From positions 1 to 23,460 of the IMG/VR virus record IMGVR_UViG_3300031565_000386: 23,460 nucleotides of DNA; one strand, written 5' to 3'. Positions within the stretch are counted from its first letter, which is position 1. Each line of letters opens with the position of its first letter. The notes beneath the pieces are model-generated. The model did not search any database and was not told the DNA's origin. It saw only the letters and a program-made list of their open reading frames with translations. Below are positions 1 through 7,770 of the stretch, piece after piece. The stretch comes from a virus. Position numbers and translations under genes: made by a program.

Positions 1-782
1 CTTATTTCAATCGGGGTAAGTACCCCTCTAATAATTTGAACCGAATACAAAACAGAGACCGCCAGTAAAACTCCGAAAAAATGAGAATATTCATTTAACA
101 AAAACGGTTGTCCTCGGTTATAAGTCTTTCGTATCTGTTTTATATTTTGGGGAACCATAAAAAACTCACAGTACCGTTCACGCTTACCATATATTTGTCG
201 AACCATTACATAGGATATTAAGAACGTCCCGCCAGCAGCGAATGCAATATCGTAAAAGCCAAAAAGCAAACAGACAACAGGAATAAATACCGCCGTTTCC
301 CGGTTAAGTCCGGCAATGAATGTAATTGTTGGTATCATAATCGCACAAACCATTGAATCACCGGCTAAAAGTAAGCAGGTAAACGCCGCCGCAAAAAACC
401 CAACCTCAAAGTAAACGTCGGTATAATCATACATAGCAACCCACACAAAGAAAGCCGACAAAATCCCGGTCGCTATCATCGGATTAACACCGACAACCTC
501 AAAATATTTGAACGCCATCGTCATAGCGAAAACTATCGCCAATAACCTTACGTAAAAATAAGTTTTTATATAGCCATCCCTGTCTTGTCTCTCAATGCCG
601 AGCCATTGACATAACCAAGCAACCAATATTCTGTATTGCATCGGTGCTTTAAGTTTGCCAGCCAATGCCAGGGGTAACGCTCCGAGACCATTAAACATCG
701 AACCCCAACTATGTTTGGTCATCTTGAAATCGGAGTAAGATACAACCCACGATAAAAACAATATGTAAAGCACATCACCCAT
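1..782 (-). CDS. Multi-pass membrane protein, partial (C-terminus beyond window)
   Basis: The frame is open from the ATG at 780-782 to the left edge, about 260 codons. I see five or more hydrophobic stretches: the N-terminus (MGDVLYILFLSWVVSY), then RLLAIVFAMTMAF, MIATGILSAFFVWVAM, a long run around FFAAAFTCLLLAG to GTFLISYVMV, and FGVLLAVSVLYSVQII. A loop motif GLNRETAVFIPVV resembles the Arg-Glu-Thr loop often seen in polytopic GT-C type sugar transferases; that resemblance is weak evidence only. Its start overlaps the stop of the upstream glycosyltransferase by 8 nt, so the two are probably translated together. The pairing suggests envelope or virion glycan modification, such as a flippase, polymerase or GT-C partner. 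The function is inferred; membrane topology is the solid part. Confidence 0.75.
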   Translation of the reverse strand, partial: MGDVLYILFLSWVVSYSDFKMTKHSWGSMFNGLGALPLALAGKLKAPMQYRILVAWLCQWLGIERQDRDGYIKTYFYVRLLAIVFAMTMAFKYFEVVGVNPMIATGILSAFFVWVAMYDYTDVYFEVGFFAAAFTCLLLAGDSMVCAIMIPTITFIAGLNRETAVFIPVVCLLFGFYDIAFAAGGTFLISYVMVRQIYGKRERYCEFFMVPQNIKQIRKTYNRGQPFLLNEYSHFFGVLLAVSVLYSVQIIRGVLTPIEI

Positions 783-1437
783 TTACTTTTTCTTCTTCTT
801 GCTCTTCATAGGCCTCTTTATAATTCCTGTAATCGTTAATAGTAAATACGTGCTCGCCTATGTGTCCTATCTCCAACGAACAGTCAACACATATATCATA
901 TCCCGCCTCTTTTGCTTTACGGCAGAAATAAACGTCTTCTCCCATAACGCCCTCCCCGTAGGGCGGCATAGCGAAATACGGTCGTTCAAGTTTTTCAAAT
1001 ACGCTCGTCTTAATTAGTAAAAACGCACAACCAACAGCATCAACATCACTACGAAATCGTCCGTCAACAACCTCGGGTATTGGTCTATAAGTGCCATCTT
1101 CCCCAAGCCGCTTCACCACTGGCGAATAGGGTTCTCCCGCCATCGTACATAAACCGCTTATAATATCCCTCTTGAGGGCAAGCAATCGCAATAGCGCGTC
1201 GTCGTCAAACACCATATCACTATCAATAAACAACACATGAGTAGTCTTGGTATCAATCGCAAGTTCGGCAATCTTATTACGGGATACGCATATCATAGAA
1301 CCATATCGCTTTTTAATTGCAAGACGTACTCCCGCTTCATGCGATTTACGCACAAGAGCATCCAGCGAAATCTGCATCCGGGGGTGAAACAACCCCCGGT
1401 ATGACAGCAAACCTATGAGTACAAGAGGATTGTTAAT
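775..1437 (-). CDS. GT-A fold glycosyltransferase, probable ATT start
   Basis: Likely nucleotide-sugar dependent transferase. The sequence shows a DxD-type metal site (FIDSDMVF), the acceptor-side pattern AVGCAFLLIKTSVFEKL followed by PYF, and GEDVYFCRKAKEAGYDI as the usual GED motif with the C-terminal strand, then IGHIG. These are hallmarks of small phage and bacterial GT-A enzymes. The conventional start is TTG at 1408-1410 (211 aa), but it lacks a ribosome site and cuts off the first Rossmann strand. Nine in-frame codons upstream add NNPLVLIG, giving the expected VLIGLLSYRG strand. They begin with ATT at 1435-1437, preceded by GGGGGA and a 6-nt spacer, just as at the capsid gene. The ATT overlaps the stop of the 131-aa gene. 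Placement next to the capsid suggests virion or host-surface glycosylation (inference). Confidence 0.8.
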   Translation of the reverse strand: MNNPLVLIGLLSYRGLFHPRMQISLDALVRKSHEAGVRLAIKKRYGSMICVSRNKIAELAIDTKTTHVLFIDSDMVFDDDALLRLLALKRDIISGLCTMAGEPYSPVVKRLGEDGTYRPIPEVVDGRFRSDVDAVGCAFLLIKTSVFEKLERPYFAMPPYGEGVMGEDVYFCRKAKEAGYDICVDCSLEIGHIGEHVFTINDYRNYKEAYEEQEEEKVNG

Positions 1438-1828
1438 TTCTTATCCCCCGCGCGCCCTGAATAATCTTCGGCCCTTTTGACCTGGCCGTCTCGACTTCTT
1501 TAAGTTTCGCCAATTCTTCGGCAGTCATAGATTTGTCGGGCGATTGAATACAAATAAAACTATTACCAAAACCAGCTTGCGCCTCAATCCATTCAACAAT
1601 TTTTTCTGGTGTAATAGTTGTCTGTAAGGAATGGCTCACTCTCTTAGCCATGGAATCTTCAATCACGGCCTTACCATTATTGAAAATTATATTAACCGGC
1701 GGCATCTTTTTCATCATTAAGATATTGCCCTGTCCGTCACGAACAGCATTGACCGTCGAGGGTAAAACATTCAATTTGAAATCCGCACCATCCAATGCTA
1801 CAAAAACCCATTTTCTCTCGTTACTCAT
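1433..1828 (-). CDS. Hypothetical protein downstream of capsid gene
   Basis: 131 aa, starting at ATG behind GAGGATACT. I do not recognise the family. The N-terminal half (WVFVALDGADFKLNVLP, then short strands around NILMMKKMPPVNIIFNNGKAVIED) looks beta-rich. The C-terminal half is helical and charged (MTAEELAKLKEVETARSKG). There is no signal peptide or membrane segment. Its place right after the major capsid gene, and overlapping the glycosyltransferase start, makes a head-associated role (decoration, completion or glycosylation substrate) possible, but nothing in the sequence proves it. Confidence 0.75.
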   Translation of the reverse strand: MSNERKWVFVALDGADFKLNVLPSTVNAVRDGQGNILMMKKMPPVNIIFNNGKAVIEDSMAKRVSHSLQTTITPEKIVEWIEAQAGFGNSFICIQSPDKSMTAEELAKLKEVETARSKGPKIIQGARGIRN

Positions 1829-1847
1829 AGTATCCTCAATTTAGTGA

Positions 1848-1869
1848 GGGCGGGATTTTGTACCCGCCC
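1848..1869 (-). terminator. GC hairpin between capsid gene and next gene
   Basis: Perfect 7-bp stem GGGCGGG/CCCGCCC with an 8-nt loop, 11 nt beyond the capsid stop. On the minus strand it is followed by TCACTAAATT, not a clean U-run. A partial terminator or a 3' mRNA stabiliser that favours capsid over downstream expression fits better than a full stop. Confidence 0.5.
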
Positions 1870-1879
1870 CCGTTAGCGT

Positions 1880-3100
1880 TTAAGCCGCATAAGAAGTCAC
1901 ACCGTAAAGTACACCGTGCTTCTTCGGCGTTTTAAGTTCTAAACAACCGACCGTCTGATATTCCGCCTTTTTAACGGTCGAACCATCAGCCTTGTAAGGC
2001 TCAAGCATACGCAGACGAGTATCACCATAATTGCTATAGGTCAACCACTTTACGTCATCCATATCAATCATAAAGTTAGTTGCGCCTTCGGCCCCCTGTT
2101 GTTCAAGCATCTTGTGAGTTACAAATACGATAGTACCATGTGAGGAAACCCACTTGGCAATATCAATACCGTAAACCTTGCTCGTCGAAAAAGTCTGTAA
2201 ATCCGCAATACCCCACGAATCAATCGCTGACCGTAGAATAGGAGCGCAGTAACATACCTTTCGAGCTGAACCGTACCGAAAACAATTCTGAATCCAGGTA
2301 AGGAACTCAGCCTTGGTGATTTCAGCCTGTGAAACACGCCGAGAAGAGCCAGTACCACTAAAACCAGTACCACCCGTCAAGTAGTGCCATAGACCTCCAC
2401 CAGACGAGGGGTTATCGTTAGTAGTAGCATAAATACTACCATCACCCGGCATCGGGTGTCCCCAAAGATTCTGGTATTCAAGTTTGCGCGAGTGAGTAAT
2501 ACCGGCCTTACGCATCTGCAACGCCCAGTCATCCTCACCTCTGGTAGCCGCAGCAGCGGCAATCTCACCTATACCAAACGGAGTACGCTGAACCTGACAC
2601 CAGTTATCCATCTGGACTTCGGTCGTTGACCGAAGCGACGGCAACGCAAACCCGTCTTCAAAAGCATTACCGATAATGGTAATCACTTCCTCGTCCGTGA
2701 ATGAACTCGCCAACGCCGTATAAGCACCAGAGGTCGCACCGTAATCACGAACAACCGTCAATGCGTTAGACGAACGCCCCGTTACCAGTAAAGTCTCACG
2801 ACCGGAAGTACGCATAATAATATCGCCAATCGCGAAACGGTCGCCATTGTCCACCCAGAGAGTCACCCCAGCAGTGACACACGCCGTAGTCGTATCGACC
2901 GTATCTATCTCCGGAATCAACTCATCCGTGAACCAACTATGTTTTATGTTCCCCGTAGTACCCCTACCGTACTTCATGGTCATTAGAGTAAACGGGTTTT
3001 CATTCGGGTCGAGTAGCGCAATCCCCTCAGCGAAATCGAGTTTTTCACGATTCGTTGACCAATCAGAGCGCCCTCTTACCGCAGTTATATTAACAGCCAA
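1880..3100 (-). CDS. Major capsid protein, SU10-like HK97 fold
   Basis: 406 aa. The layout matches phage SU10-type major capsid proteins (DUF5309-like): an N-terminal segment with TVDTTT and VTLWVDNGDRFAIGDIIM (strand-rich), then GFALPSLRSTTEVQMDNW, and the helical spine FGIGEIAAAAATRGEDDW followed by QMRKAGITHSRKLEYQNLWG. The C-terminal region ends in HGVLYGVTSYAA. The family is recalled, not searched. The start is TTG at 3098-3100; the ribosome site GGGGGA lies 6 nt upstream and no better in-frame start exists, so this highly expressed gene uses a non-ATG start. It lies directly after the scaffold gene, the standard head-gene order. Confidence 0.85.
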   Translation of the reverse strand: MAVNITAVRGRSDWSTNREKLDFAEGIALLDPNENPFTLMTMKYGRGTTGNIKHSWFTDELIPEIDTVDTTTACVTAGVTLWVDNGDRFAIGDIIMRTSGRETLLVTGRSSNALTVVRDYGATSGAYTALASSFTDEEVITIIGNAFEDGFALPSLRSTTEVQMDNWCQVQRTPFGIGEIAAAAATRGEDDWALQMRKAGITHSRKLEYQNLWGHPMPGDGSIYATTNDNPSSGGGLWHYLTGGTGFSGTGSSRRVSQAEITKAEFLTWIQNCFRYGSARKVCYCAPILRSAIDSWGIADLQTFSTSKVYGIDIAKWVSSHGTIVFVTHKMLEQQGAEGATNFMIDMDDVKWLTYSNYGDTRLRMLEPYKADGSTVKKAEYQTVGCLELKTPKKHGVLYGVTSYAA

Positions 3101-3135
3101 TTAAAATCCCCCTTTATATCAGCGACATATAACCG

Positions 3136-4026
3136 TTATGGCTTACCAAACACATCTTCCGAAGCCTTTGATATGCCGACGGCTCTCATAGCCGCTAATT
3201 GTTCTTCTTTGCTCATTTCTGAGGGTTCTTTCCCCATCCAACTGTTAGGGTTGGTTGAAGTAGTACCCGGAACCGGGGCGGCATCCGGTTGTTTCACTAA
3301 ATTAGCCGCCTTCACCTTGCCAGCCGCTTCCGCCTGTGCCTTGATTACTTTTTCACTGAAATGTTTCATCAGGCCAACCCTTTGAAACTCCTTGATGACA
3401 ACCTTGGCAATCGCAGAAGGGCCGCCAGGCTTTTCAACATCTAAACCCAAACCCACAGCATAATCGTATGCGGAATCAAATTCTTCTTTAGGAATTTTGT
3501 TTTCCTGCATGAACGTAGTAATGACACTATCTGCCGTTTTAAACTCGTTGTGGTAATTAGCTTCACCCTGCACTTGCCGATAGGCATCCGTTGAAGCCTC
3601 GGTGACCGTGCGCTTAACGAGTTGTTGAAGCTCGTTCTTGTTCATGTTGGTGATATAATCATCTCCGTCGTCAGAGAGTGAGGTGTCGGTCTTTCCCCGC
3701 AGTTCGCGTTTCCACACATCGTACTGAGGGTCAACTTTCTTTAGTCGGTCGAGTGCTTTTTGATAGCGGGTTTGAATAAGTTCCTCGAATGTGCTATCCT
3801 CTTTCGGGGGCACAGCGATTTCTTCTTCCGCTACCTGTTCACCGCCTGCGTTATCCGCCTCTTGGACGGGCGCATTTTCCGGCAATACTTCTTGCGACCC
3901 TTCTTCCGGCTGTTTCTCTCCCTCACCGAAACCCAACTGCTTTGCGGCTTCGTCCATTACTTCTTGCTCTGAATGAGTTGTCGATTCCTCGGCTCCCTCA
4001 AAGACTTCTTTTTCAACGTCTGACAT
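3136..4026 (-). CDS. Putative capsid scaffolding protein
   Basis: 296 aa, start ATG behind AGGGGGAAACA. The first 85 or so residues are strongly acidic and low in complexity (many E, Q, P), the middle is helical and charged (QTRYQKALDRLKKVDPQYD, NKNELQQLVKRTVTEA), and the C-terminus has a short basic and hydrophobic tail including WMGKEPSEMSKEEQLAAM. This composition and its place just upstream of the major capsid gene match tailed-phage scaffolds, which guide capsid assembly and then leave. There is no protease motif. Assignment rests on context and composition, not on a recognised domain. Confidence 0.75.
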   Translation of the reverse strand: MSDVEKEVFEGAEESTTHSEQEVMDEAAKQLGFGEGEKQPEEGSQEVLPENAPVQEADNAGGEQVAEEEIAVPPKEDSTFEELIQTRYQKALDRLKKVDPQYDVWKRELRGKTDTSLSDDGDDYITNMNKNELQQLVKRTVTEASTDAYRQVQGEANYHNEFKTADSVITTFMQENKIPKEEFDSAYDYAVGLGLDVEKPGGPSAIAKVVIKEFQRVGLMKHFSEKVIKAQAEAAGKVKAANLVKQPDAAPVPGTTSTNPNSWMGKEPSEMSKEEQLAAMRAVGISKASEDVFGKP

Positions 4027-4064
4027 TGTTTCCCCCTTCTTGAAGACCCACCATGCTGGTTATC

Positions 4065-4394
4065 TTAAATATCAAGGCCAGCCCTGTGAGCTATCTCCAT
4101 GAGGTGTTTGAGTTTTTCAGATACGAAACTCTCCTGTGTAAGAGTCTCTTCAACACAACCAATAATCCCGCTTTGAATTTCAATCGCCCAGTGTCGCTTC
4201 TCAATCTCGGAAGCATTCTTAACCGGGTTTTCACTTAACGAGAGTATCGCTTGTTCATTTCCTTTAATCGTTTCTTCTAACTTACTGCGAATACTACGCC
4301 ATCCTGGCGTGTCAACGGTTGCTTTCAACCCGTCGATTATTTGCAGTTCATCGAATAACTGTGCAATCTCATGTTTTAGATTGTACTTTGCCAT
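4065..4394 (-). CDS. Small helical protein in head module
   Basis: 109 aa, all predicted helix by eye: heptad-like KLEETIKGNEQAILSLSE and KLKHLMEIAHRAG. No known motif. It sits between the signal-peptide protein and the scaffold gene, so a head-assembly role is likely. The family is unknown to me. Confidence 0.7.
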   Translation of the reverse strand: MAKYNLKHEIAQLFDELQIIDGLKATVDTPGWRSIRSKLEETIKGNEQAILSLSENPVKNASEIEKRHWAIEIQSGIIGCVEETLTQESFVSEKLKHLMEIAHRAGLDI

Positions 4395-4426
4395 TAGTTC
4401 CTATCAATAATTACAACAACGTTTAT

Positions 4427-4921
4427 TTACTTTGCCTTACTTCCACATATCCATAAAATCATTTCTTTGTAAAACGGCGAACCCCGATTAACAAGTGCCG
4501 AATCCGCCTCACTAACTTTGATTGAATCCCAGTGAACCAACATCCCACGCATATAATTACCGAGAATTGCATCATCGTGTGTTAAGTTCTGAAATGACCA
4601 ACCCGCCCCGGTCGCCAAAAACGTATCAATACAAAGTGTGTCGCCAGCGTTGAAAATTATACCGTCCGGTGAATACTGGACATATACAAAAAAACTATCA
4701 TCGGTAAAGTTGGTGTCACTTCGATTCTCATACGCTTTTATTTGAGTATAAAACTGTAACCAACTATACCCACTTATATCCATCGCTGGCGTATATACGG
4801 TATCTGCCCGGACATCCCCCGAATCGGCCGGAACGATACTGTCCGAGAATATCGCCCTCAAATCGTTGGCTCCTGCCGTTACCGCTAACAACAACACCAA
4901 CACTAAAACTTTTTTAATCAC
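4427..4921 (-). CDS. Exported protein with signal peptide, unknown function
   Basis: 164 aa, GTG start at 4919-4921 behind AGGGGGGAAATGTAA. The N-terminus is a textbook signal peptide: positive MIKK, hydrophobic core VLVLVLLLAVTAGA, probable cleavage near AGA/ND. The mature part is rich in D, S, T and aromatic strands (SGYSWLQFYTQIKAYE, DSFFVYVQYSPDG), as in beta-sandwich secreted or adhesin-like domains; there are two or three cysteines. No lipobox Cys follows the core. Finding an exported protein between the portal and scaffold genes is odd, since virion head proteins stay in the cytoplasm. It could be a superinfection-exclusion, lysis or periplasmic factor. The function is not known. Confidence 0.75.
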   Translation of the reverse strand: MIKKVLVLVLLLAVTAGANDLRAIFSDSIVPADSGDVRADTVYTPAMDISGYSWLQFYTQIKAYENRSDTNFTDDSFFVYVQYSPDGIIFNAGDTLCIDTFLATGAGWSFQNLTHDDAILGNYMRGMLVHWDSIKVSEADSALVNRGSPFYKEMILWICGSKAK

Positions 4922-4934
4922 TTACATTTCCCCC

Positions 4935-6815
4935 CTATTTAGCTGGACTGTTTTTATCTGTACCCGTTCGATTATATTCTTGCCCGGAAGCCTGGGCCTC
5001 CATAGCAGGATTATTCTGTCTCGACTGACCGGGTTGACCACCCTTCACTTGACTCAACATCATCTGGTTTTGCATGTCCTGTTGCGCCGCCTGTGCCTGT
5101 AATTGCATCATCATCTCGTCGGGAATAATACCTTCATCAAGTTCAAGGTCATCGAGTTCGTGCACTTCAAGCAATTTGCGCGCCCACCAACCCTGTAAAA
5201 CATTCGGTATCTGCATCAAGAACGGCGTCAGTTCCTTCATGTTGCGTTGCTTAATCAGCATATTGGTTACTCTACCCGACCCCTTGAAGGCATAATTGAA
5301 GCCACCCGGTAAATCATTTGGGTTAAGTGTCATCAATCGAGCCGCTTTTTCCTCACCCACAATCTCAACTACATCATCCATAGTCGCAAACTGGTCGATG
5401 TGATGTGTTGCCTTTAGTGCTAAATCGGCCATATACGTCTGTTCACCAAGTTCAACCGATAACTCCGTGCGAACGTCACCGGCTTCTTTAAGAATAGCTA
5501 TCTCACCAAGTGTTTTACTACCAGGACTTTCCTCACCATAGTTTGGTTTATGTAAACCACTCGTTACATCAATCATTCGCTCAATCGTTTCGGGAATAAC
5601 GTAATGGTCACGGGGTAGGGGTTGCCCCGGCGACTCTAAAACATATTTTCTAATATCTTCTCCATCGGCCGCTTTAACACCAACGCGATTTCCCGGCGTT
5701 CTCACCAATGAATCTGGGTTAATTTTATCTTTATTATAATAAATCATCATCTGATTAAGCATCGTGTGATTATCGAAGGTCTGGTTCCACGTATCGTTGA
5801 GCATATGTTGCAGGATTTCTGCCGGTTTGGCCTCTCCCATGCCCCAAAACTGGTTTTGAGTGTGCGGGTCAAGGGTGTGATGAAAACGAGTAAGGTTAAT
5901 TAACCCATGTCCACGATTCCTTTTGCCGTTTTCGTCATATTTAAACGGATTCGGAATGTCCCTGACTACCACCATGTCGTTCCATACGTCGATATACCGT
6001 TCTTCGGATTCGTAGCGCATCAAAACGCCCACGTCATCATCACTCTGGGGAGACGTAAGCCCCAGGGCAGCCAACATCCCCAAGCCCCAATGACTGGCCT
6101 TCTTGGCGGAATCTTGATTCTCGACCTCTTCAAGTGCATTTATATCCATGCCCGGATAAGCGCCAGCCTCATATAGCCGCATAAGGTCACGTTTAGAACA
6201 TAGTTGCAATTTGATTACATATCGACATCCGCCCGACTCTTCAAGGTTCACCGCATAGGGGTCAACATATACTTCCCACGGCGCAAACACCGTTACCTTG
6301 AGCCGCAACCGATAAACAGTAGTGTCCTGTATCTGCATACCAATCGGAATACCATATAACATCTCGGGAACCATGATTTTCTGTTGTACCGACTCATAAT
6401 ACGGCAAGGTCTCAACAAACGATGTACCGTAGAGATTCTTGAGCTTTACGGCAAAGGCACTCTTGGGGAAAAACCGTGCCTTATGCAAATACTCATCAAG
6501 AATCTGCGTCTGAATATCAGAGACTTCTCGATATTCCTTGCGTTTAGCCTCAAGGGGGATATAGGGCCGCGTACCGAACAACGACTTGACTTCACGTGGA
6601 ACCTTTGTCTCGATAATCGAATATATCTTAGGAATGAATATATTAGCCCGGTCGGGGTCACGGTCAACCTCGTCCAGATAACAGTTCCATAATTGGTGGT
6701 CGCTTTTATATTGGTTATTTCTGACTGATTGTTGTGTCTGTGAGAACGTCCATGCGTCCTCAACCAGTTTCAGCGGTTCACCATCGAAGTCCAACGTAGA
6801 TATAACGCCGCTCAT
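4935..6815 (-). CDS. Portal protein
   Basis: 626 aa, the length of podovirus and SU10-like portals. N-terminal region: QLWNCYLDEV, then FIPKIYSIIETKVPREVKSLFGTRPYIPL, typical of the portal wing. Centre: LYGTSFVETLPYYE and VFAPWEVYVDPYA (the usual 'P-W-E-V-Y-V-D-P' strand), later FWGMGEAKPAEILQHMLND. Then IDVTSGLHKPNYGEES with ETIERMIDVTSG, the stem and crown helices, and a Gln/Met-rich tail (MMMQLQAQAAQQDM). The protein forms the dodecameric gate for DNA entry. It lies between the terminase side and the scaffold/capsid genes. The start ATG at 6813-6815 has only a weak GGGGAUU upstream. Family call is from memory; confidence is high from pattern and context. Confidence 0.85.
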   Translation of the reverse strand: MSGVISTLDFDGEPLKLVEDAWTFSQTQQSVRNNQYKSDHQLWNCYLDEVDRDPDRANIFIPKIYSIIETKVPREVKSLFGTRPYIPLEAKRKEYREVSDIQTQILDEYLHKARFFPKSAFAVKLKNLYGTSFVETLPYYESVQQKIMVPEMLYGIPIGMQIQDTTVYRLRLKVTVFAPWEVYVDPYAVNLEESGGCRYVIKLQLCSKRDLMRLYEAGAYPGMDINALEEVENQDSAKKASHWGLGMLAALGLTSPQSDDDVGVLMRYESEERYIDVWNDMVVVRDIPNPFKYDENGKRNRGHGLINLTRFHHTLDPHTQNQFWGMGEAKPAEILQHMLNDTWNQTFDNHTMLNQMMIYYNKDKINPDSLVRTPGNRVGVKAADGEDIRKYVLESPGQPLPRDHYVIPETIERMIDVTSGLHKPNYGEESPGSKTLGEIAILKEAGDVRTELSVELGEQTYMADLALKATHHIDQFATMDDVVEIVGEEKAARLMTLNPNDLPGGFNYAFKGSGRVTNMLIKQRNMKELTPFLMQIPNVLQGWWARKLLEVHELDDLELDEGIIPDEMMMQLQAQAAQQDMQNQMMLSQVKGGQPGQSRQNNPAMEAQASGQEYNRTGTDKNSPAK

Positions 6816-6816
6816 T

Positions 6817-6866
6817 TGTGCTCAATCCCCATAAATTTTAGCCCCTTTTTAACGTGTGCTCAATCC
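6817..6866. repeat. Two direct copies of TGTGCTCAATCC before the portal gene
   Basis: The 12-mer occurs at 6817-6828 and 6855-6866, immediately upstream of the portal start (minus-strand reading GGATTGAGCACA). The first copy lies where the ribosome site should be. It may be a protein or RNA binding site, or residue of a leader duplication. Confidence 0.4.
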
Positions 6867-6903
6867 TTTATGCTTTGCCAAAACCCCTTATTACGGCATC
6901 TCC

Positions 6904-6987
6904 TTAACGCTTACTGTTGCGAAAAATATCAACCATAAAATCAACTAAGTCTTGTTGACATATTACCACGGTCGTACTTTTGGCTAT
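6904..6987 (-). CDS. Possible 27-aa ORF with ATA start
   Basis: The frame reads (M)AKSTTVVICQQDLVDFMVD then IFRNSKR and stop, which looks protein-like, and AAGAGG stands 3 nt before the ATA. No ATG, and an in-frame GTG (6967-6969) has no ribosome site. It may be a real micro-gene, or a fragment whose start was lost. Low confidence. Confidence 0.25.
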   Translation of the reverse strand: MAKSTTVVICQQDLVDFMVDIFRNSKR

Positions 6988-7009
6988 TTTCCTCTTGTCA
7001 CAAACATAA

Positions 7010-7213
7010 TTAAGATACCTGATAGAATCCCTTCTTGTGTTCACCACGATTCAACATCTCCATGAATTTGTCAAAGTTGCGGCGGCTACGTTGCACCGTC
7101 GCTTGGAGTTCTTCTTCGCTTGGTATTTTACCACTTTCCTCGTATCCCATCTTCGCAAGTAAATAAACAAGCCCCTTAGTCGTTTTTACTGTCTTAGCGT
7201 CACCACTTACCAC
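7010..7213 (-). CDS. Small hypothetical protein
   Basis: 67 aa from GTG at 7211-7213, chosen because AAGGAG stands 5 nt upstream; a longer TTG-started version has no ribosome site. The start overlaps the end of the upstream gene. Charged, helical (EEELQATVQRSRRNFDKFME). Family not recognised. Confidence 0.65.
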   Translation of the reverse strand: MVSGDAKTVKTTKGLVYLLAKMGYEESGKIPSEEELQATVQRSRRNFDKFMEMLNRGEHKKGFYQVS

Positions 7214-7392
7214 GGCATCTCCTTGTCGATGTTCGAGCAAAGGTCAAAGGGTTCGGGTCGCTCTGGAATGTATTCAAACCACTCCTTACCCGGCCCATGA
7301 AAAAATACCAAAAGCCCACCAAGTGGGAACAACGGGATGTGGGGTCTGTCGTTATAGTCTATTCGCTCTCTGCCGTCTTCGTTAACCGTCAC
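7207..7392 (-). CDS. Small hypothetical protein with NEDGRE leader
   Basis: 61 aa, GTG start behind AGGAGG with a 4-nt spacer, 4-nt overlap with the gene before it. The N-terminus TVNEDGRER is nearly the same as that of the next gene upstream (TTNEDGREF), although the bodies differ. Contains HIPLFPLGGLLVFFHGPG and EWFEYIPERPEPF. No known domain. Confidence 0.65.
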   Translation of the reverse strand: MTVNEDGRERIDYNDRPHIPLFPLGGLLVFFHGPGKEWFEYIPERPEPFDLCSNIDKEMPW

Positions 7393-7604
7393 GATACCTC
7401 CTGAGGATTGAAAAGTTCATCCTTTAATTTATTCACAACCTCGTCAAGGAACGGGTTTCCCTTGTTGATAATAAAACAACCCAATCGTTTCCGTAACACC
7501 CTTTCGATGTCCTCTTTTTTGGCCTCTTGACCAACAAAAACACAACCCATGTGCATTGTACCGAGTTCTCCCATAAACTCTCTGCCGTCCTCGTTAGTGG
7601 TCAC
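7389..7604 (-). CDS. Small hypothetical protein with NEDGRE leader
   Basis: 71 aa, GTG start at 7602-7604 overlapping the end of the previous gene by 11 nt; no clear ribosome site, so translation probably depends on coupling. N-terminus TTNEDGREF shares its DNA with the following gene's leader. The rest (MGCVFVGQEAKKEDIERVLRK onwards) is mixed alpha/beta. Family not recognised. Confidence 0.6.
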   Translation of the reverse strand: MTTNEDGREFMGELGTMHMGCVFVGQEAKKEDIERVLRKRLGCFIINKGNPFLDEVVNKLKDELFNPQEVS

Positions 7605-7770
7605 CGGTTAAGTCGTCCGTAATGTCAGTTATAACTATCCTAAATCTCGGTGCTGTTTTTATCCAGTTTTCGTAACTCTTTACTTTTGCTTCTGGCGTAC
7701 ATTCGTCAAACAGCGGCATTAACCTCTTCGGTTGAAAATTAAACCAATTTTCCCAATCCTCGTTAACCAT
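7594..7770 (-). CDS. Small hypothetical protein
   Basis: 58 aa from ATG at 7768-7770, with GAGG 6 nt upstream and an 8-nt overlap with the zinc-ribbon gene; a longer ORF start at 7815 lies inside that gene and is less likely. It begins MVNEDWENWFNF, again a VNED leader, and contains RFRIVITDITDDL. Family not recognised. Confidence 0.6.
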   Translation of the reverse strand: MVNEDWENWFNFQPKRLMPLFDECTPEAKVKSYENWIKTAPRFRIVITDITDDLTGDH

